Source: Neoasaia chiangmaiensis
GTDB taxonomy: Bacteria > Pseudomonadota > Alphaproteobacteria > Acetobacterales > Acetobacteraceae
Reading direction: 5' to 3'
Assembly: GCF_002005465.1 (NCBI RefSeq)
Contig: NZ_CP014691.1
Coordinates: forward strand, 2,506,501 to 2,570,500
DNA length: 64,000 bases
The notes under the pieces: model-generated
Databases searched by the model: none
What the model saw: the letters and a program-made list of their open reading frames with translations, nothing else
Told to the model about the DNA's origin: nothing
Made by a program: the position numbers and the translations under genes
Part shown: positions 43,390 through 53,128 of the stretch, piece by piece
Layout of the letters: each line of letters opens with the position of its first letter
How positions within the stretch are numbered: position 1 is the stretch's first letter

Positions 43390-44892
43390 TTAAACGTCGT
43401 GCACGGTGTCGAGATCGCCGAAGCGTGTGAATTCCCCTTCGAAATAAAGCGGAATCGTGCCGGTCGGCCCGTGGCGCTGCTTCTCGAGGATCAGCTCGGC
43501 CTTGTTGTGCACGAGCGCCATTTTGCGTTGCCACTCATCCATGGCGACCTGGTATTTATCCATGCTCTCATAGGCGCTGTCTTTGGGCATGCGCTGTTGC
43601 AGGTAATATTCGTCGCGATAGACGAACATCACGGCGTCCGCGTCCTGCTCGATCGAGCCGGATTCACGCAGGTCGGAGAGCATCGGCCGCTTGTCCTCAC
43701 GCGATTCCACCTGTCGCGAAAGCTGGGAGAGGGCGATGACCGGCACCTCGAATTCCTTGGCGATCGCTTTCAGGCCCTGCGTGATCATCGAGATTTCAAG
43801 CACGCGGCTGTCCGGCTTGGTGCCGAGCGCCGGCCGCATGAGTTGCAGGTAGTCCACGACCACCAGGCTCAGCCCCTTGGTGCGTTTCAGGCGACGGCAC
43901 CGCGTGCGCATGGCGGAGAGCGAGATGGCGGGCGTGTCGTCGATATGCAGCGGCAGGCTGGAAAGTTCGCGCGACACGCGCACGAAGCGGTCGAACTCGC
44001 GCTGTCCGATATCGCCGCGGCGGATACGCTCGCCGGAGACTTCCGCCTGTTCGGACAGGATACGTGTGGCCAACTGCTCCGACGACATTTCCAGCGAGAA
44101 GACGGCCACGGTTCCGGCCGGGGGCTGGTTTCTGTCCTCCGCTTCCCGCTGAATGGCGCGCGCGGCGGAGAAGGCGATCTTCGTGGCCAGCGCGGTCTTG
44201 CCCATGGCCGGACGCCCGGCGAGGATCAGCAGGTCGGATGGATGCAGACCGCCCGTTTTCTTGTCGAAATCGCGCAAACCCGAGGTCAGGCCGCTGACAT
44301 CGCCCGTGCGCTGGAAGGCGTGCTCGGCCATTTCCAGCGCGCCGGTCAGCGCCCGTTCGAAACTGACGAAGCCGCCGTCCTGTCCCTTGTCGGTGGCGAG
44401 CTTGAACAGCGTTTCCTCGGCCACGGCGATCTGGTCCGTGCCGTCCAGTTCCGACCGCGCGCCGAAGGCGTTGTTGACCACGGTTTCACCAATGTCGATC
44501 AACTGGCGCCGCACCCATGCGTCATGGATCGCGCGTCCGTAATCGCCGGCATTGACGATGCCGACCATCGCCGTCAGCAGTCTGGCGAGGTAGGCCGTGC
44601 CGCCAACCTCGTCCAGCAGGCCGCTATGTTCGAACTCGGCCCGCATGGTGATCGGATCGGCCAGCATGCCGCGGTCGATACGCCGCGCGATGGCCTCGAA
44701 GATGCGCCCGTTGATCGGATCGGCGAAATGCTCGGCGATCAGGAAGTCGGACACGCGCTCGTAGGCCTTGTTATTGGTCAGCAGCGCACCGAGCAGAGCC
44801 TGCTCGGCCTCGACATTGCTCGGCGGGGCGCGACGGAGCAGGCCGAGAAGGCCATCGGTTGAATCGGTGTCTTTGGGGGGCGTATCGATCAT
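43390..44892 (-). CDS. dnaB: Replicative DNA helicase DnaB
   Basis: 500 residues from ATG 44892; an in-frame GTG lies two codons upstream. The hexameric helicase opens DNA at the replication fork. The N-terminal domain begins after a short linker with APPSNVEAEQALLGALLTNN. The RecA-like C-terminal domain has Walker A in LAGRPAMGKTALATKIAFSA, Walker B in LSLVVVDYLQLMRP, the ALSQLSRQVESREDKRPML segment and the end part DADAVMFVYRDEYYLQQRM. No intein interrupts it. An AGGAAGGTGG ribosome binding site precedes the start. Confidence 0.96.
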   Translation of the reverse strand: MIDTPPKDTDSTDGLLGLLRRAPPSNVEAEQALLGALLTNNKAYERVSDFLIAEHFADPINGRIFEAIARRIDRGMLADPITMRAEFEHSGLLDEVGGTAYLARLLTAMVGIVNAGDYGRAIHDAWVRRQLIDIGETVVNNAFGARSELDGTDQIAVAEETLFKLATDKGQDGGFVSFERALTGALEMAEHAFQRTGDVSGLTSGLRDFDKKTGGLHPSDLLILAGRPAMGKTALATKIAFSAARAIQREAEDRNQPPAGTVAVFSLEMSSEQLATRILSEQAEVSGERIRRGDIGQREFDRFVRVSRELSSLPLHIDDTPAISLSAMRTRCRRLKRTKGLSLVVVDYLQLMRPALGTKPDSRVLEISMITQGLKAIAKEFEVPVIALSQLSRQVESREDKRPMLSDLRESGSIEQDADAVMFVYRDEYYLQQRMPKDSAYESMDKYQVAMDEWQRKMALVHNKAELILEKQRHGPTGTIPLYFEGEFTRFGDLDTVHDV

Positions 44893-45113
44893 GTTCACGC
44901 CACCTTCCTATCATGGGCCGGTGCGATTCGAGAACGCGCCGGATCGTGTCGTTTGCGCCGTGCAGCATATCCGCATTTACATGTGCCATGTATGCGACGG
45001 TCGGCGAGAAGCCTCGCCTGACGTCCGGCATTCATGAAATCAACCGCAACATATCGGCCCTTATCGCGCCCCTTTTGAACAGGCCAACTGCCGGAACAGG
45101 GACGCTGGGGGGC

Positions 45114-46424
45114 ATGATGCAGACGATCGGCGCATTGTCGGGGATGGGTTGGGGCAGGCGTGGTGACGAACCATTGCCGACGAATCCGATCGCATGGTTG
45201 CGGCAGCAGCTGGACGGGCCGGATCAGGCCGTCTTCCCATCGTTAGGCGACAGCGCGGACGGGCTGATCGCGCTCAGAACCCAGCGGCATGACAAGATGC
45301 CCGGCGACCCGCTGGTCAAGCCGGTCTTCCAGGCGGAGACCGTCGCGCAGATGAACAATCTGCTGCGGACCGAACAGCCGTTCCGCGAGCGGCTTGCCTG
45401 GTTCTGGTGCAATCACTTCACGGTCAGCGTGCGGCAGGGTGGCACGCGCGCCGTCGTTGGCGCCTATATGCGTGAGGCGATCCGCCCGAATGTTACGCGG
45501 CGTTTCAGCGATATGCTGCTGGCGGTCATGCATCATCCGGCGATGCTGATGTATCTCGACAACACATCGTCGATCGGACCGGACAGTCGCGCGGGACTCA
45601 AGCAGCATCGTGGCCTGAACGAGAATCTGGCGCGCGAATGTCTGGAATTGCACACGATATCGCCCGCCGCCGGCTACACACAGGCGGATGTCACCAGTTT
45701 CGCGGCTGTCCTGACCGGTTGGGGCGTGGACATGAAGGCCGAGCGCCCCGGTTTCGTCTTCCGGGCCAACGCGCACGAACCGGGCGAAAAGACGCTGATG
45801 GGCCGCACGTTTCCGGAAGGCGAGGAAGGTGGCCTTCAGGCGCTGCAATTCCTTGGCACGCATCCGGCGACGTATCGCCATATCGCAACGCAGATGGCGA
45901 CGCATTTCCTGTCGGATGTGCCATCTCCCCATGATGTGGCGGCGATTGTCGCCGCCTTGCATGACACACAGGGCGATCTGGGTGCGGCGGCCATGGCGCT
46001 GGTGCATCTGTCGGATGCGGGCCGACCGGGCGCCAAGTTCCGCACGCCGATGGATTACACGACGGCCGTTCTCCGGGCGCTCGATGACGGGGAGGCAAGT
46101 GTCGCGCCTGACGACCCCCATTCTCCCGCGCATCGACTGGCTGGCGGCCTCGGTTATCTCGGGCAGCCGTTGTGGAACGCGCCCCTGCCCAATGGCTGGA
46201 GCGATCGGGCAGCGGACTGGTCGGCTCCGGCGGATGTGATGGCGCGGGCCGACTGGGCTTATCGCATCGCGGCATCTGCCCCGCCGGTCGATCCGCTGGA
46301 CGTTGCCCATGCGACACTTGGCCCCGCATTGCGCCGGGAGACCATCACGGCCATCCGCCATGCCGGATCGCGGCGCGACGGACTCACGCTGTTGTTTTCC
46401 TCTCCCGAATTTCAGAGGCGATAA
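45114..46424 (+). CDS. DUF1800 family protein
   Basis: 436 residues from ATG 45114, or 45117. Family features are the N-terminal LSGMGWGRRGDEPLPTNPIA, the central FWCNHFTVSVRQGGTRAVVG with Trp and His, the segment RGLNENLARECLELHTISPA (Asn-Glu-Asn-x-Ala-Arg-Glu-x-x-Glu-Leu-His) and AVLTGWGVDM. DUF1800 proteins are found next to DUF1501 proteins in many bacteria; role unknown. There is no signal peptide. The downstream DUF1501 gene starts two bases after this stop. Confidence 0.9.
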   Translation: MMQTIGALSGMGWGRRGDEPLPTNPIAWLRQQLDGPDQAVFPSLGDSADGLIALRTQRHDKMPGDPLVKPVFQAETVAQMNNLLRTEQPFRERLAWFWCNHFTVSVRQGGTRAVVGAYMREAIRPNVTRRFSDMLLAVMHHPAMLMYLDNTSSIGPDSRAGLKQHRGLNENLARECLELHTISPAAGYTQADVTSFAAVLTGWGVDMKAERPGFVFRANAHEPGEKTLMGRTFPEGEEGGLQALQFLGTHPATYRHIATQMATHFLSDVPSPHDVAAIVAALHDTQGDLGAAAMALVHLSDAGRPGAKFRTPMDYTTAVLRALDDGEASVAPDDPHSPAHRLAGGLGYLGQPLWNAPLPNGWSDRAADWSAPADVMARADWAYRIAASAPPVDPLDVAHATLGPALRRETITAIRHAGSRRDGLTLLFSSPEFQRR

Positions 46425-46426
46425 TC

Positions 46427-47632
46427 ATGATGCTTCGTCGTCGCTCCGCGCTTCTCGGGCTGACAGCCAGCTGGATGCTGGGTCGCTCGTCACTCGCCAT
46501 GGGGGCCGTTGCCGCCGGACCGGACGACCCGCGCTTCGTCGTGATCATCCTGCGTGGCGCGCTGGACGGCATGGCGGCCGTCACACCTTATGGCGATCCC
46601 AATCTCATCGCATGGCGGCGGGACCTGTTGCTGCCCGAACCGGGGCGCGAGGGCGGCCTGCTCGACCTTGGCGGATTCCATGGGCTGCATCCGGCGCTCA
46701 GCGGCATGCATGATCTTTACGGCGCGGGGCAGTTGCTGCCGGTCCATGCCGTCGCCGGGCATTATCGCAGCCGTTCGCATTTCGAGGCGCAGGATTATCT
46801 CGAAAGTGGCGCGGACGAGCGGCTGACCAGCGGCTGGCTCAATCGCGTCGTGGGGGCACTACCCCGGCATTCGTCGCAACCTGATGGCAGCGGACTCGCC
46901 ATGGGCCTTTCAGTGCCGCTGCTCCTGCGCGGTCCGGCGCGCATCGGCAATTTCGCGCCGGCGGGCGGGCAGCGGCCGGATGCCGATCTCTATGCGCAGA
47001 TCGCGGCCCTGAACGCCACCGACCCGACGACGGGCCCCGCTTTCCGCAACGGCCTGAAGGCACGCGGCTTCTCGGAGGATGCCCTGCGTGGGGACGTGCC
47101 GGCGACCGGCGACGATCATCACAAGCCGAGCGCGTTTGTCACGCTGGCCGATGCGGCAGGGCATATGCTGGCCGACTCGAACGGCCCGCGCATCGCCGCG
47201 CTGGAGGCGGGAGGATGGGACACGCATGCCGCGCAGAAAGGGCGACTGACCGGACCGTTGAAGCAACTCGATGCCGGACTGACGGCCTTGCGCACGGCGA
47301 TGGGCCCGGCGTGGTCGCGCGCTGCCGTGCTGGTCATGACGGAATTCGGCCGAACGGTTCGCATGAACGGGACCGGCGGCACCGATCATGGCACAGGCAC
47401 GGTTGCCTTCCTCGCCGGCGGGGCCGTGGCCGGCGGGCGTATCGGTGGCACATGGCCGGGGTTGAGACAGGACCAGCTGTTCGAGGATCGGGATCTCGCG
47501 CCGACCACCGATCTGCGCGCCGTCGCCAGCGGGGTCCTTCGCGATCATCTGGGCCTGAAGCGTGCCGAACTGGCACGTGTATTCCCCGGATCGGACGCAA
47601 CGCCGCTCGGCGGGCTGATCCGCGCGGCGTGA
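46427..47632 (+). CDS. DUF1501 family exported protein
   Basis: 401 residues. The N-terminus MMLRRRSALLGLTASWMLGR is a twin-arginine-like signal, so it is probably exported. The alkaline-phosphatase-like core of DUF1501 is visible: RFVVIILRGALDGMAAVTPY, LPVHAVAGHYRSRSHFEAQD, ALEAGGWDTHAAQKGRL and VLVMTEFGRTVRMNGTGGTD followed by HGTG. These His and Asp residues fit a metal-site scaffold. It is co-transcribed with the DUF1800 gene. Activity is unknown, though related proteins have been linked to sulfatase-like folds. Confidence 0.9.
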   Translation: MMLRRRSALLGLTASWMLGRSSLAMGAVAAGPDDPRFVVIILRGALDGMAAVTPYGDPNLIAWRRDLLLPEPGREGGLLDLGGFHGLHPALSGMHDLYGAGQLLPVHAVAGHYRSRSHFEAQDYLESGADERLTSGWLNRVVGALPRHSSQPDGSGLAMGLSVPLLLRGPARIGNFAPAGGQRPDADLYAQIAALNATDPTTGPAFRNGLKARGFSEDALRGDVPATGDDHHKPSAFVTLADAAGHMLADSNGPRIAALEAGGWDTHAAQKGRLTGPLKQLDAGLTALRTAMGPAWSRAAVLVMTEFGRTVRMNGTGGTDHGTGTVAFLAGGAVAGGRIGGTWPGLRQDQLFEDRDLAPTTDLRAVASGVLRDHLGLKRAELARVFPGSDATPLGGLIRAA

Positions 47633-47638
47633 ACGCCC

Positions 47639-48439
47639 CTAGGCCGGATGGGCGCACTGGCGGATGCGTGCCGTCCAGTCCCGGTCCGGTGAAAATTGCC
47701 GATGGCCGACGGATCGAACGACACGCAACGACAGGGCATTCAGAAGCCATGCAGCGCGGACATCCGGCAGATCGCGCGCGATTTCCTGCTCGATACACAG
47801 GCCACTGGCCAGGAGCCGGCGGCGTCCGATGCCCGGCAGGGCGCCGTCCGAGAGCGGTGGCGTCACCAGCCGGTCGCCGCGCAGCGCCACGAGCGTCGCG
47901 GCACTGGCGCAGGCCAGCCGTCCGGCCTGATTGAGCAGGAGCGCATCGTCCGCGCCCGCGTCCTGCGCCTCCATCCGTGCGAGAATGCTGGGGAGGTAAT
48001 TCAATGTCTTCACGCGGCTGAGGATCGTATCGCCATGCCGGATCTGGCGACTGATATGCAAGTTGACGGCGGGCAGGGTGGGGGTGGAAGGGAAAGTCGC
48101 GATCAGGACCGTCTCCTGCGTTTCCTCCGGCGGCAGAAGGCCGCGCGGGCCGGGTCCCCGCGTAAGCGTCAGGCGCAGTGCGCCGTCCCGCAAGCGATTG
48201 GCTGCGATTGTCTCGGTGATCGCCTGGCACAGTTCCCGGCGATGCGGCGGCGACAGGCGGAGCAGGCGCGCACCTTCGGCCAGACGGTCGAGATGCAGTT
48301 CGATCAAGGGCGGGTGGCCGTTCACGACGCGCATCGTCTCGAAGATGCCGTCGCCAAGCAGAAAGCCCCGGTCGCCCGGATCGATCCGCGCTTCGGCCGG
48401 AGGGCCGATCCGGCCATCGAGCCAGACAAGCCCGCTCAT
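47639..48439 (-). CDS. pabC: Class IV PLP aminotransferase, aminodeoxychorismate lyase PabC
   Basis: 266 residues of the fold-type IV family. PabC splits aminodeoxychorismate into p-aminobenzoate and pyruvate for folate. Landmarks are WLDGRIGPPAEARIDPGDRG with GFLLGDGIFETMRV, and the Schiff-base lysine in ILSRVKTLNYLPSILARMEA followed by DDALLLNQAGRLACASAATL. Its start overlaps the pabB stop (4 bases), which favours PabC over a branched-chain or D-amino acid aminotransferase. It ends in a gap of six bases before the convergent DUF1501 gene. Confidence 0.85.
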   Translation of the reverse strand: MSGLVWLDGRIGPPAEARIDPGDRGFLLGDGIFETMRVVNGHPPLIELHLDRLAEGARLLRLSPPHRRELCQAITETIAANRLRDGALRLTLTRGPGPRGLLPPEETQETVLIATFPSTPTLPAVNLHISRQIRHGDTILSRVKTLNYLPSILARMEAQDAGADDALLLNQAGRLACASAATLVALRGDRLVTPPLSDGALPGIGRRRLLASGLCIEQEIARDLPDVRAAWLLNALSLRVVRSVGHRQFSPDRDWTARIRQCAHPA

Positions 48440-49710
48440 GCCCGGAACATACCGAGCAGCGGTGCGGCCTTGAGCAGCATCTCGTCGTATTCCCGCTTCG
48501 GATCGGAAGGGTAGGTAATGCCGCCACCCGCGCCGAGCGTCATGTCGTCACGCGAGATGCCGAGACTGCGGATCACCACGTTGCTGTCCATGGCGCCGTC
48601 GACGCCGAGACGGAACATGCTGCCGCAATAGATGTCGCGTGCCGAGGTCTCCACCGTGTCGATGATCGACATGGCGCGATGCTTTGGCGCGCCGGTGACG
48701 GAGCCGGGCGGCAGCGTGGCGCACAGCAGGTCGATCGCATCCAGCCCGGGTTTCAGGCGCCCCCGCACCGACGAGACGAGATGGTGCCAATGGGCGAAGC
48801 GTTCCACGACGCAGAGTTCCGGCACCTCGACGGACCCCGTGGCGCAGACACGGCCGATATCGTTGCGCATCAGATCGGTGATCATCAGGTTCTCGGCATA
48901 TTCCTTGTCGTCGCGCGCCAGGGCCGCGGCGATCCGCCGGTCGTCTTCGGGGTTGCGGCCCAATGGCGCGGTGCCCTTGATCGGCCGGGTCTCGATCCTG
49001 CCCGTGGCGCTCAGTTGCAGGAAACGCTCGACCGAGCTGCCAAGCAAAGCATATTCCGGTGAGATCAGCATGCCGCCGAAAGGTGCGGGGGCGGTTTTGC
49101 GAAGATGGCGATACAGATCGACCAGATTCAGCGCGGCGGGGCGCCGTGCCCGCCATCGCTGCGTCAGGTTCGCCTGAAAGATATCGCCCGCCGCGATGGC
49201 GTCGATCACGGTGCGCACCGATTGTTGCCATGCCGATGCGGTCTGGTCAGGTGCGAAAGCGACGGACGGCGGCAAAACCGCCTTGCGTGTGCAACCGGGC
49301 AGATCCGGTGGTGGCGCATCGTGCAGGCTGCTCCACCACAGGCGCTTGTCCTGCCGGTCGAATACCAGCGCGTTTTCATAGAAAGCCGCCACGATCTCCG
49401 GCGTGGGATCGACATGACGCGACGGCACATTCTCCAGCCGCAGGCCCGCGCCATAACTCGCCGCGCCGATGACGCCCGCCTGGAACGGCAACGGTCCGGA
49501 CGGCTGCCGCGGTGGCATCAGCGCGCGAAGCCGCGACCATGCGTCCGCGCCGCTGGCGACGAGGGTGCTGCGGGGGCGACGGCAGAGCACGGTCCAGCGC
49601 GCCCGTTCGGTGATCGGGCCGCCGCTGTCGAGCATGGCCAGCCAGGGCTCGTCCGCCCATTCGGCCAGAAAAGCGTCCGGCGTGCGCCAGGGCTGTTCGA
49701 CGATGTTCAT
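48436..49710 (-). CDS. pabB: Aminodeoxychorismate synthase component I PabB
   Basis: 424 residues of the chorismate-utilising family. PabB aminates chorismate at C4. It has the catalytic-lysine motif RPIKGTAPLGRNPEDDRRIA, the magnesium/chorismate segment LMITDLMRNDIGRVCATGSV, and LPPGSVTGAPKHRAMSIIDT. The Pro-Ile-Lys-Gly-Thr sequence separates PabB and related ammonia-using enzymes from anthranilate synthase. The glutaminase partner PabA is not adjacent. Its ATG overlaps the stop of the outer-membrane efflux gene upstream, so it is translated with the pump. Confidence 0.92.
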   Translation of the reverse strand: MNIVEQPWRTPDAFLAEWADEPWLAMLDSGGPITERARWTVLCRRPRSTLVASGADAWSRLRALMPPRQPSGPLPFQAGVIGAASYGAGLRLENVPSRHVDPTPEIVAAFYENALVFDRQDKRLWWSSLHDAPPPDLPGCTRKAVLPPSVAFAPDQTASAWQQSVRTVIDAIAAGDIFQANLTQRWRARRPAALNLVDLYRHLRKTAPAPFGGMLISPEYALLGSSVERFLQLSATGRIETRPIKGTAPLGRNPEDDRRIAAALARDDKEYAENLMITDLMRNDIGRVCATGSVEVPELCVVERFAHWHHLVSSVRGRLKPGLDAIDLLCATLPPGSVTGAPKHRAMSIIDTVETSARDIYCGSMFRLGVDGAMDSNVVIRSLGISRDDMTLGAGGGITYPSDPKREYDEMLLKAAPLLGMFRA

Positions 49711-51335
49711 GGCGTGTCGGGCGGGGACGGGTCGGGGGGTGGCGCGCTGTCCGCCGCGCCGGTGGCGAAGGCCAGGCTGGCAGCGGCGATCAGCGCGGCA
49801 TGATAGGCATCCGATTGCGTCAGGGTGGCGTCGAGCAGGGCATTCTGCGCCATGTCGACCTGCGTGATCGCACCCTCGCCACTGCGATAGGCCGTCAGCG
49901 CGGCATCGAAGCTGGTCTGCGCGGCAATGCGCAGCCTGCCGGCGGCGGCATAGGCGCTCAATGCCGAGCGCAGGCCGTTTTCGGCGGCGACGATCTGTCT
50001 GACCGACTCGTCCATTGTCTGCCGCAGGGTCGTCTGTGCGCTGTCGGACTGGTTCTGCGCCTGCTTCAGCAGCGCCGCACGCAGGCCGCCATCGAAAACC
50101 GGCACCGTGATGCCGCCGAGAATAAGGCTGCTGAACGCATTGGTGGACAGATTGAGGGTCGGCGAACTGTCGCTGCCGATGCCGGGAACGGAGGAGAGGG
50201 CCAGGCGCCCGGTCGTATAGGCGACGTTGCCGGTGACGAAGATCTTGGGCAGGAACTCGCTGCGCGCGGCGGCAACGCGGCTGGTGGCGGCGCGCGCGCT
50301 GGCGTAGGCGGCCAGCACGTCCGGGCGGCGGGCGACGTCACGCTGGATCATGGCATCCGTCAGCCGCGCATCGTCCAGTCGCAGGGGGCGGTTGGCCACG
50401 TCCTGCGTCTGCAGGGGCGTGTTCGGGGCGATGCCCATGGCCGTCATCAGGTCGAGCGTCGTGTTCTCGACCCCGCCCTGCGCCTGCACCAGCCGCAGGT
50501 CGTCCTGCGCGGTGGCCTGTCTGGCCTGCGTGACATCCACGATCGTGCCCTGGCCCTGATGCAGCCGCGCTTCGGCGGCTGTCTGCACCGCGCCTGCGTT
50601 CCGGCGGGCCTGTTCCAGCAGGGCGACGCGCGCCGTGGCCGCCGCATGGGTGTAGAAGGCGAGCGTGACCGTATAGATCACCTTCTGGTGCGCCGCCGTG
50701 AACAGCACGTTGGTGGCGATCTGTGCCTGTTGTGCGGCGTCGATCGTGGCTTCCCGCTTGCCGAAATCGAACAGCAGCCATTGCAGACCCAGCGTTTGCA
50801 CCTCGCCGCTGCCGGAGCGGCGGTTCTGCACGCCGCCGGTCAGGGTCTCGATGTCGTTTGCGCCATTATTGGCGAGTTGTCCCAATGCCCCGCCATTGCC
50901 GATGCTTGGATTGCCGCCATCGTTGCGTGTGTGGTTGTAGCCGCCGACGACTGTCGCCGTCAGTTGCGGCAGGTAGGTGCTGCGTGCCATGCCGGTCGCC
51001 AGGGCGGCGTCGCGCGCCGTGTTCCATGCGCGGCGGGTGGACGGATTGCTGGACTGGGCGATGTCGATCAGTTCTGGCAGGCTGTAGGCATGGCCGCTCT
51101 GGATATCGGGCGCGGGCAGGCGGGCGGGCAATGCCCTGTTCGAGGGCAACGCATAGCCCGGCGGCAGGGCAAGGCTATGGGGCTTTGCCGTGCCGGGAAC
51201 GATTTCCCCATTCGCGGCGACATTGGGCTGCCAGGGCGTGTTCGGGCGCTCGGGCGCCGTACGCAGTGCATCGGTCGCGCAGGCGGTCAGGCCCAACGTG
51301 CAACCCGCAAGGAGGAAAGGCGGCAGGCGGGTCAT
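49707..51335 (-). CDS. NodT/TolC-family outer-membrane efflux lipoprotein
   Basis: 542 residues. The N-terminus MTRLPPFLLAGCTLGLTACA has a lipobox-like Leu-Thr-Ala-Cys. Two long repeated helical halves typical of TolC-type factors follow, starting at YSLPELIDIAQSSNPSTRRA and again at DARLTDAMIQRDVARRPDVL, with KIFVTGNVAYTTGRL and GGITVPVFDGGLRAALLKQ. It forms the outer channel of a tripartite pump with the HlyD and FUSC proteins of this operon. The FUSC stop overlaps its start by 4 bases. Confidence 0.9.
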   Translation of the reverse strand: MTRLPPFLLAGCTLGLTACATDALRTAPERPNTPWQPNVAANGEIVPGTAKPHSLALPPGYALPSNRALPARLPAPDIQSGHAYSLPELIDIAQSSNPSTRRAWNTARDAALATGMARSTYLPQLTATVVGGYNHTRNDGGNPSIGNGGALGQLANNGANDIETLTGGVQNRRSGSGEVQTLGLQWLLFDFGKREATIDAAQQAQIATNVLFTAAHQKVIYTVTLAFYTHAAATARVALLEQARRNAGAVQTAAEARLHQGQGTIVDVTQARQATAQDDLRLVQAQGGVENTTLDLMTAMGIAPNTPLQTQDVANRPLRLDDARLTDAMIQRDVARRPDVLAAYASARAATSRVAAARSEFLPKIFVTGNVAYTTGRLALSSVPGIGSDSSPTLNLSTNAFSSLILGGITVPVFDGGLRAALLKQAQNQSDSAQTTLRQTMDESVRQIVAAENGLRSALSAYAAAGRLRIAAQTSFDAALTAYRSGEGAITQVDMAQNALLDATLTQSDAYHAALIAAASLAFATGAADSAPPPDPSPPDTP

Positions 51336-53128
51336 GCGGCGACGTGATCCAATCGTATCATGCGGCGGTCGATATCCATGTCGTCATGCGCCAGCAGCAG
51401 GTCGTCCGACAAGCGTGCGGCATCGTCCAGCGCCGCGCGAAAGGTGGCAAGCTGTTGCGCGTCGGCACGCATATGCACCGGCTCGGCAGCCGCGTATTCG
51501 AGGGTGCGTTCGCCCTCGGAAAGGGCCGCCTGCACGCTGGCGGCGCGGATCAGGCGTTCCTGAACCGTCGTGCTCTCGCGCTGCGCGGCCAGCGCCTTTG
51601 CGATGGCACGGAGCTTTTCGCCGACATGGTCGTAGGCGCTGGCGGGCCAGAAGCTCGTGAACATGGCATAGGTCAGGAAATTGCCCAGCAGGATGCCGAC
51701 GATGCGGTCGCGGGCCGTCGCCATGTCGGTCGTGGGGCCGTAACCTTTGAGATCGGTCAGGAAGAAGGCCAGTCCGATCTGGAAACCTGCATAGGAAATG
51801 CGCGCATCGCCGGTTTTGATCCAGGCGGCGAACAGCGAGACGACGAAGATCAGGACCAGAAAGCCGGTGATGTCGTTGAGATGCGGCATGACGCCGATGA
51901 TCGCCGCGATGCCGATCGCTCCGCCGATCAACGCGCCCACGATGCGCAGGGTCAGCTTGGCGATCATCTCGCCCATCGTCGGCAGGGCGACGATGAAGCA
52001 GGTGATGATCATGGTGTGAATGCCCTGCCAGTCCAGGATCTTGAACAGAAAATAGGCCGTCATGACCGCCGCCGTTCCTTTGACGGCGAAGCGGACGTGA
52101 TCCGGATTCGTGAAGGCATCGGGGAAGAAAAAGCCGCTTTTGCCCTTTTCCTGTGGTGCTGCCGTTTCCGGCGGGGTCGTGAAACCGGGCAGCAGCGATG
52201 CCATGGCGGCCAGCGCGGCGCTGTCGGCCGGCACGGGCGGACGCGTGATGTGAGCGGGATAGTCTCCGCTTTCGAAAATCGCCGCCATGTCGGACAGGGT
52301 CGCGATCAGGTCGTCCGGCGCGGCTTCCTGCCGCCGGACGGCGGCTTCGGCAAGGGACAGCGTGCCCACGCTGGCATAGGCTGCCTGCGTCAGGGCGGCG
52401 AGATCGTGCCGGGACCAGACTTTCTCAAGTCCGGCCATCTTCACGTTCGAGAGCATGCTTTTCACGCCCGCGCGGAGCATATCGGCAGCGCGTTCGCGTG
52501 TCGGCTGATCGCGGTAGTGGAGCAGGTCGATCGTCATTCGCAGCCGGGCGGCGATGCGCCGGGTCAGGAGGGTCTTCGGCGACGGGCAAATCAGCAGGCC
52601 GAGCACGATCATGACCGCGCCCGGCACAGCCAGGAACAGGTCGGTATAAAGCAGGGCGCGGGTGATGACTTCGCCGACCGGAACCTGATCGATGGCGATC
52701 AGACCGTAGACCACGATCAGTCCCAGCATATAGGAAACGGGTTTCAGCTTGCTTGCCGAGCCGAGAAAAAAGAACCCGAAGGACAGCAGCGCGACAATGA
52801 TGGCGATGCCCATCGGGTGGTCCAGCGTCAGGCGAACCAGCCCGTAGACCAGCGCCAGCAGAAGAACGATGAGAATATTGAGCGCCGCCCCCGCCAGGGC
52901 GTTCGTCACCCGATCCTGCTGCCACAGGATGAGTGTCACCAGCGCGGGCACGGCGAGGTCCGGCACCTGCCAGATCTCCCCGACCAGCACGACCGTCGTG
53001 CAGGCGGCGGCGATGCGGATCGAATAGGCCAGCCGTCCCGGCGCAGGATCGCGCACCAGTCGCCAGACACGATCGAGCGTCAGACGATGCGGATCGAGGA
53101 AACGCCGCTTAGTGGCAGGCCGCGCCAT
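51332..53128 (-). CDS. FUSC-family (AaeB-like) aromatic efflux transporter
   Basis: 598 residues from ATG 53128. Two membrane bundles of five or six helices (about 25-170 and 345-475) are separated by a soluble helical part, the FUSC plan. Segments such as GRLAYSIRIAAACTTVVLVG, AVKGTAAVMTAYFLFKILDW and GALIGGAIGIAAIIGVMPHL are typical. AaeB and related proteins export aromatic carboxylic acids such as p-hydroxybenzoate in E. coli. It overlaps the HlyD gene by 20 bases. Confidence 0.88.
   Translation of the reverse strand: MARPATKRRFLDPHRLTLDRVWRLVRDPAPGRLAYSIRIAAACTTVVLVGEIWQVPDLAVPALVTLILWQQDRVTNALAGAALNILIVLLLALVYGLVRLTLDHPMGIAIIVALLSFGFFFLGSASKLKPVSYMLGLIVVYGLIAIDQVPVGEVITRALLYTDLFLAVPGAVMIVLGLLICPSPKTLLTRRIAARLRMTIDLLHYRDQPTRERAADMLRAGVKSMLSNVKMAGLEKVWSRHDLAALTQAAYASVGTLSLAEAAVRRQEAAPDDLIATLSDMAAIFESGDYPAHITRPPVPADSAALAAMASLLPGFTTPPETAAPQEKGKSGFFFPDAFTNPDHVRFAVKGTAAVMTAYFLFKILDWQGIHTMIITCFIVALPTMGEMIAKLTLRIVGALIGGAIGIAAIIGVMPHLNDITGFLVLIFVVSLFAAWIKTGDARISYAGFQIGLAFFLTDLKGYGPTTDMATARDRIVGILLGNFLTYAMFTSFWPASAYDHVGEKLRAIAKALAAQRESTTVQERLIRAASVQAALSEGERTLEYAAAEPVHMRADAQQLATFRAALDDAARLSDDLLLAHDDMDIDRRMIRLDHVAA

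Noticed and set aside
44893-45113. Additional N-terminal region of the DUF1800 protein upstream of 45114
   Set aside because: The frame is open but the residues show no family similarity, and it would overlap the dnaB start. The conserved part begins at 45114-45117.
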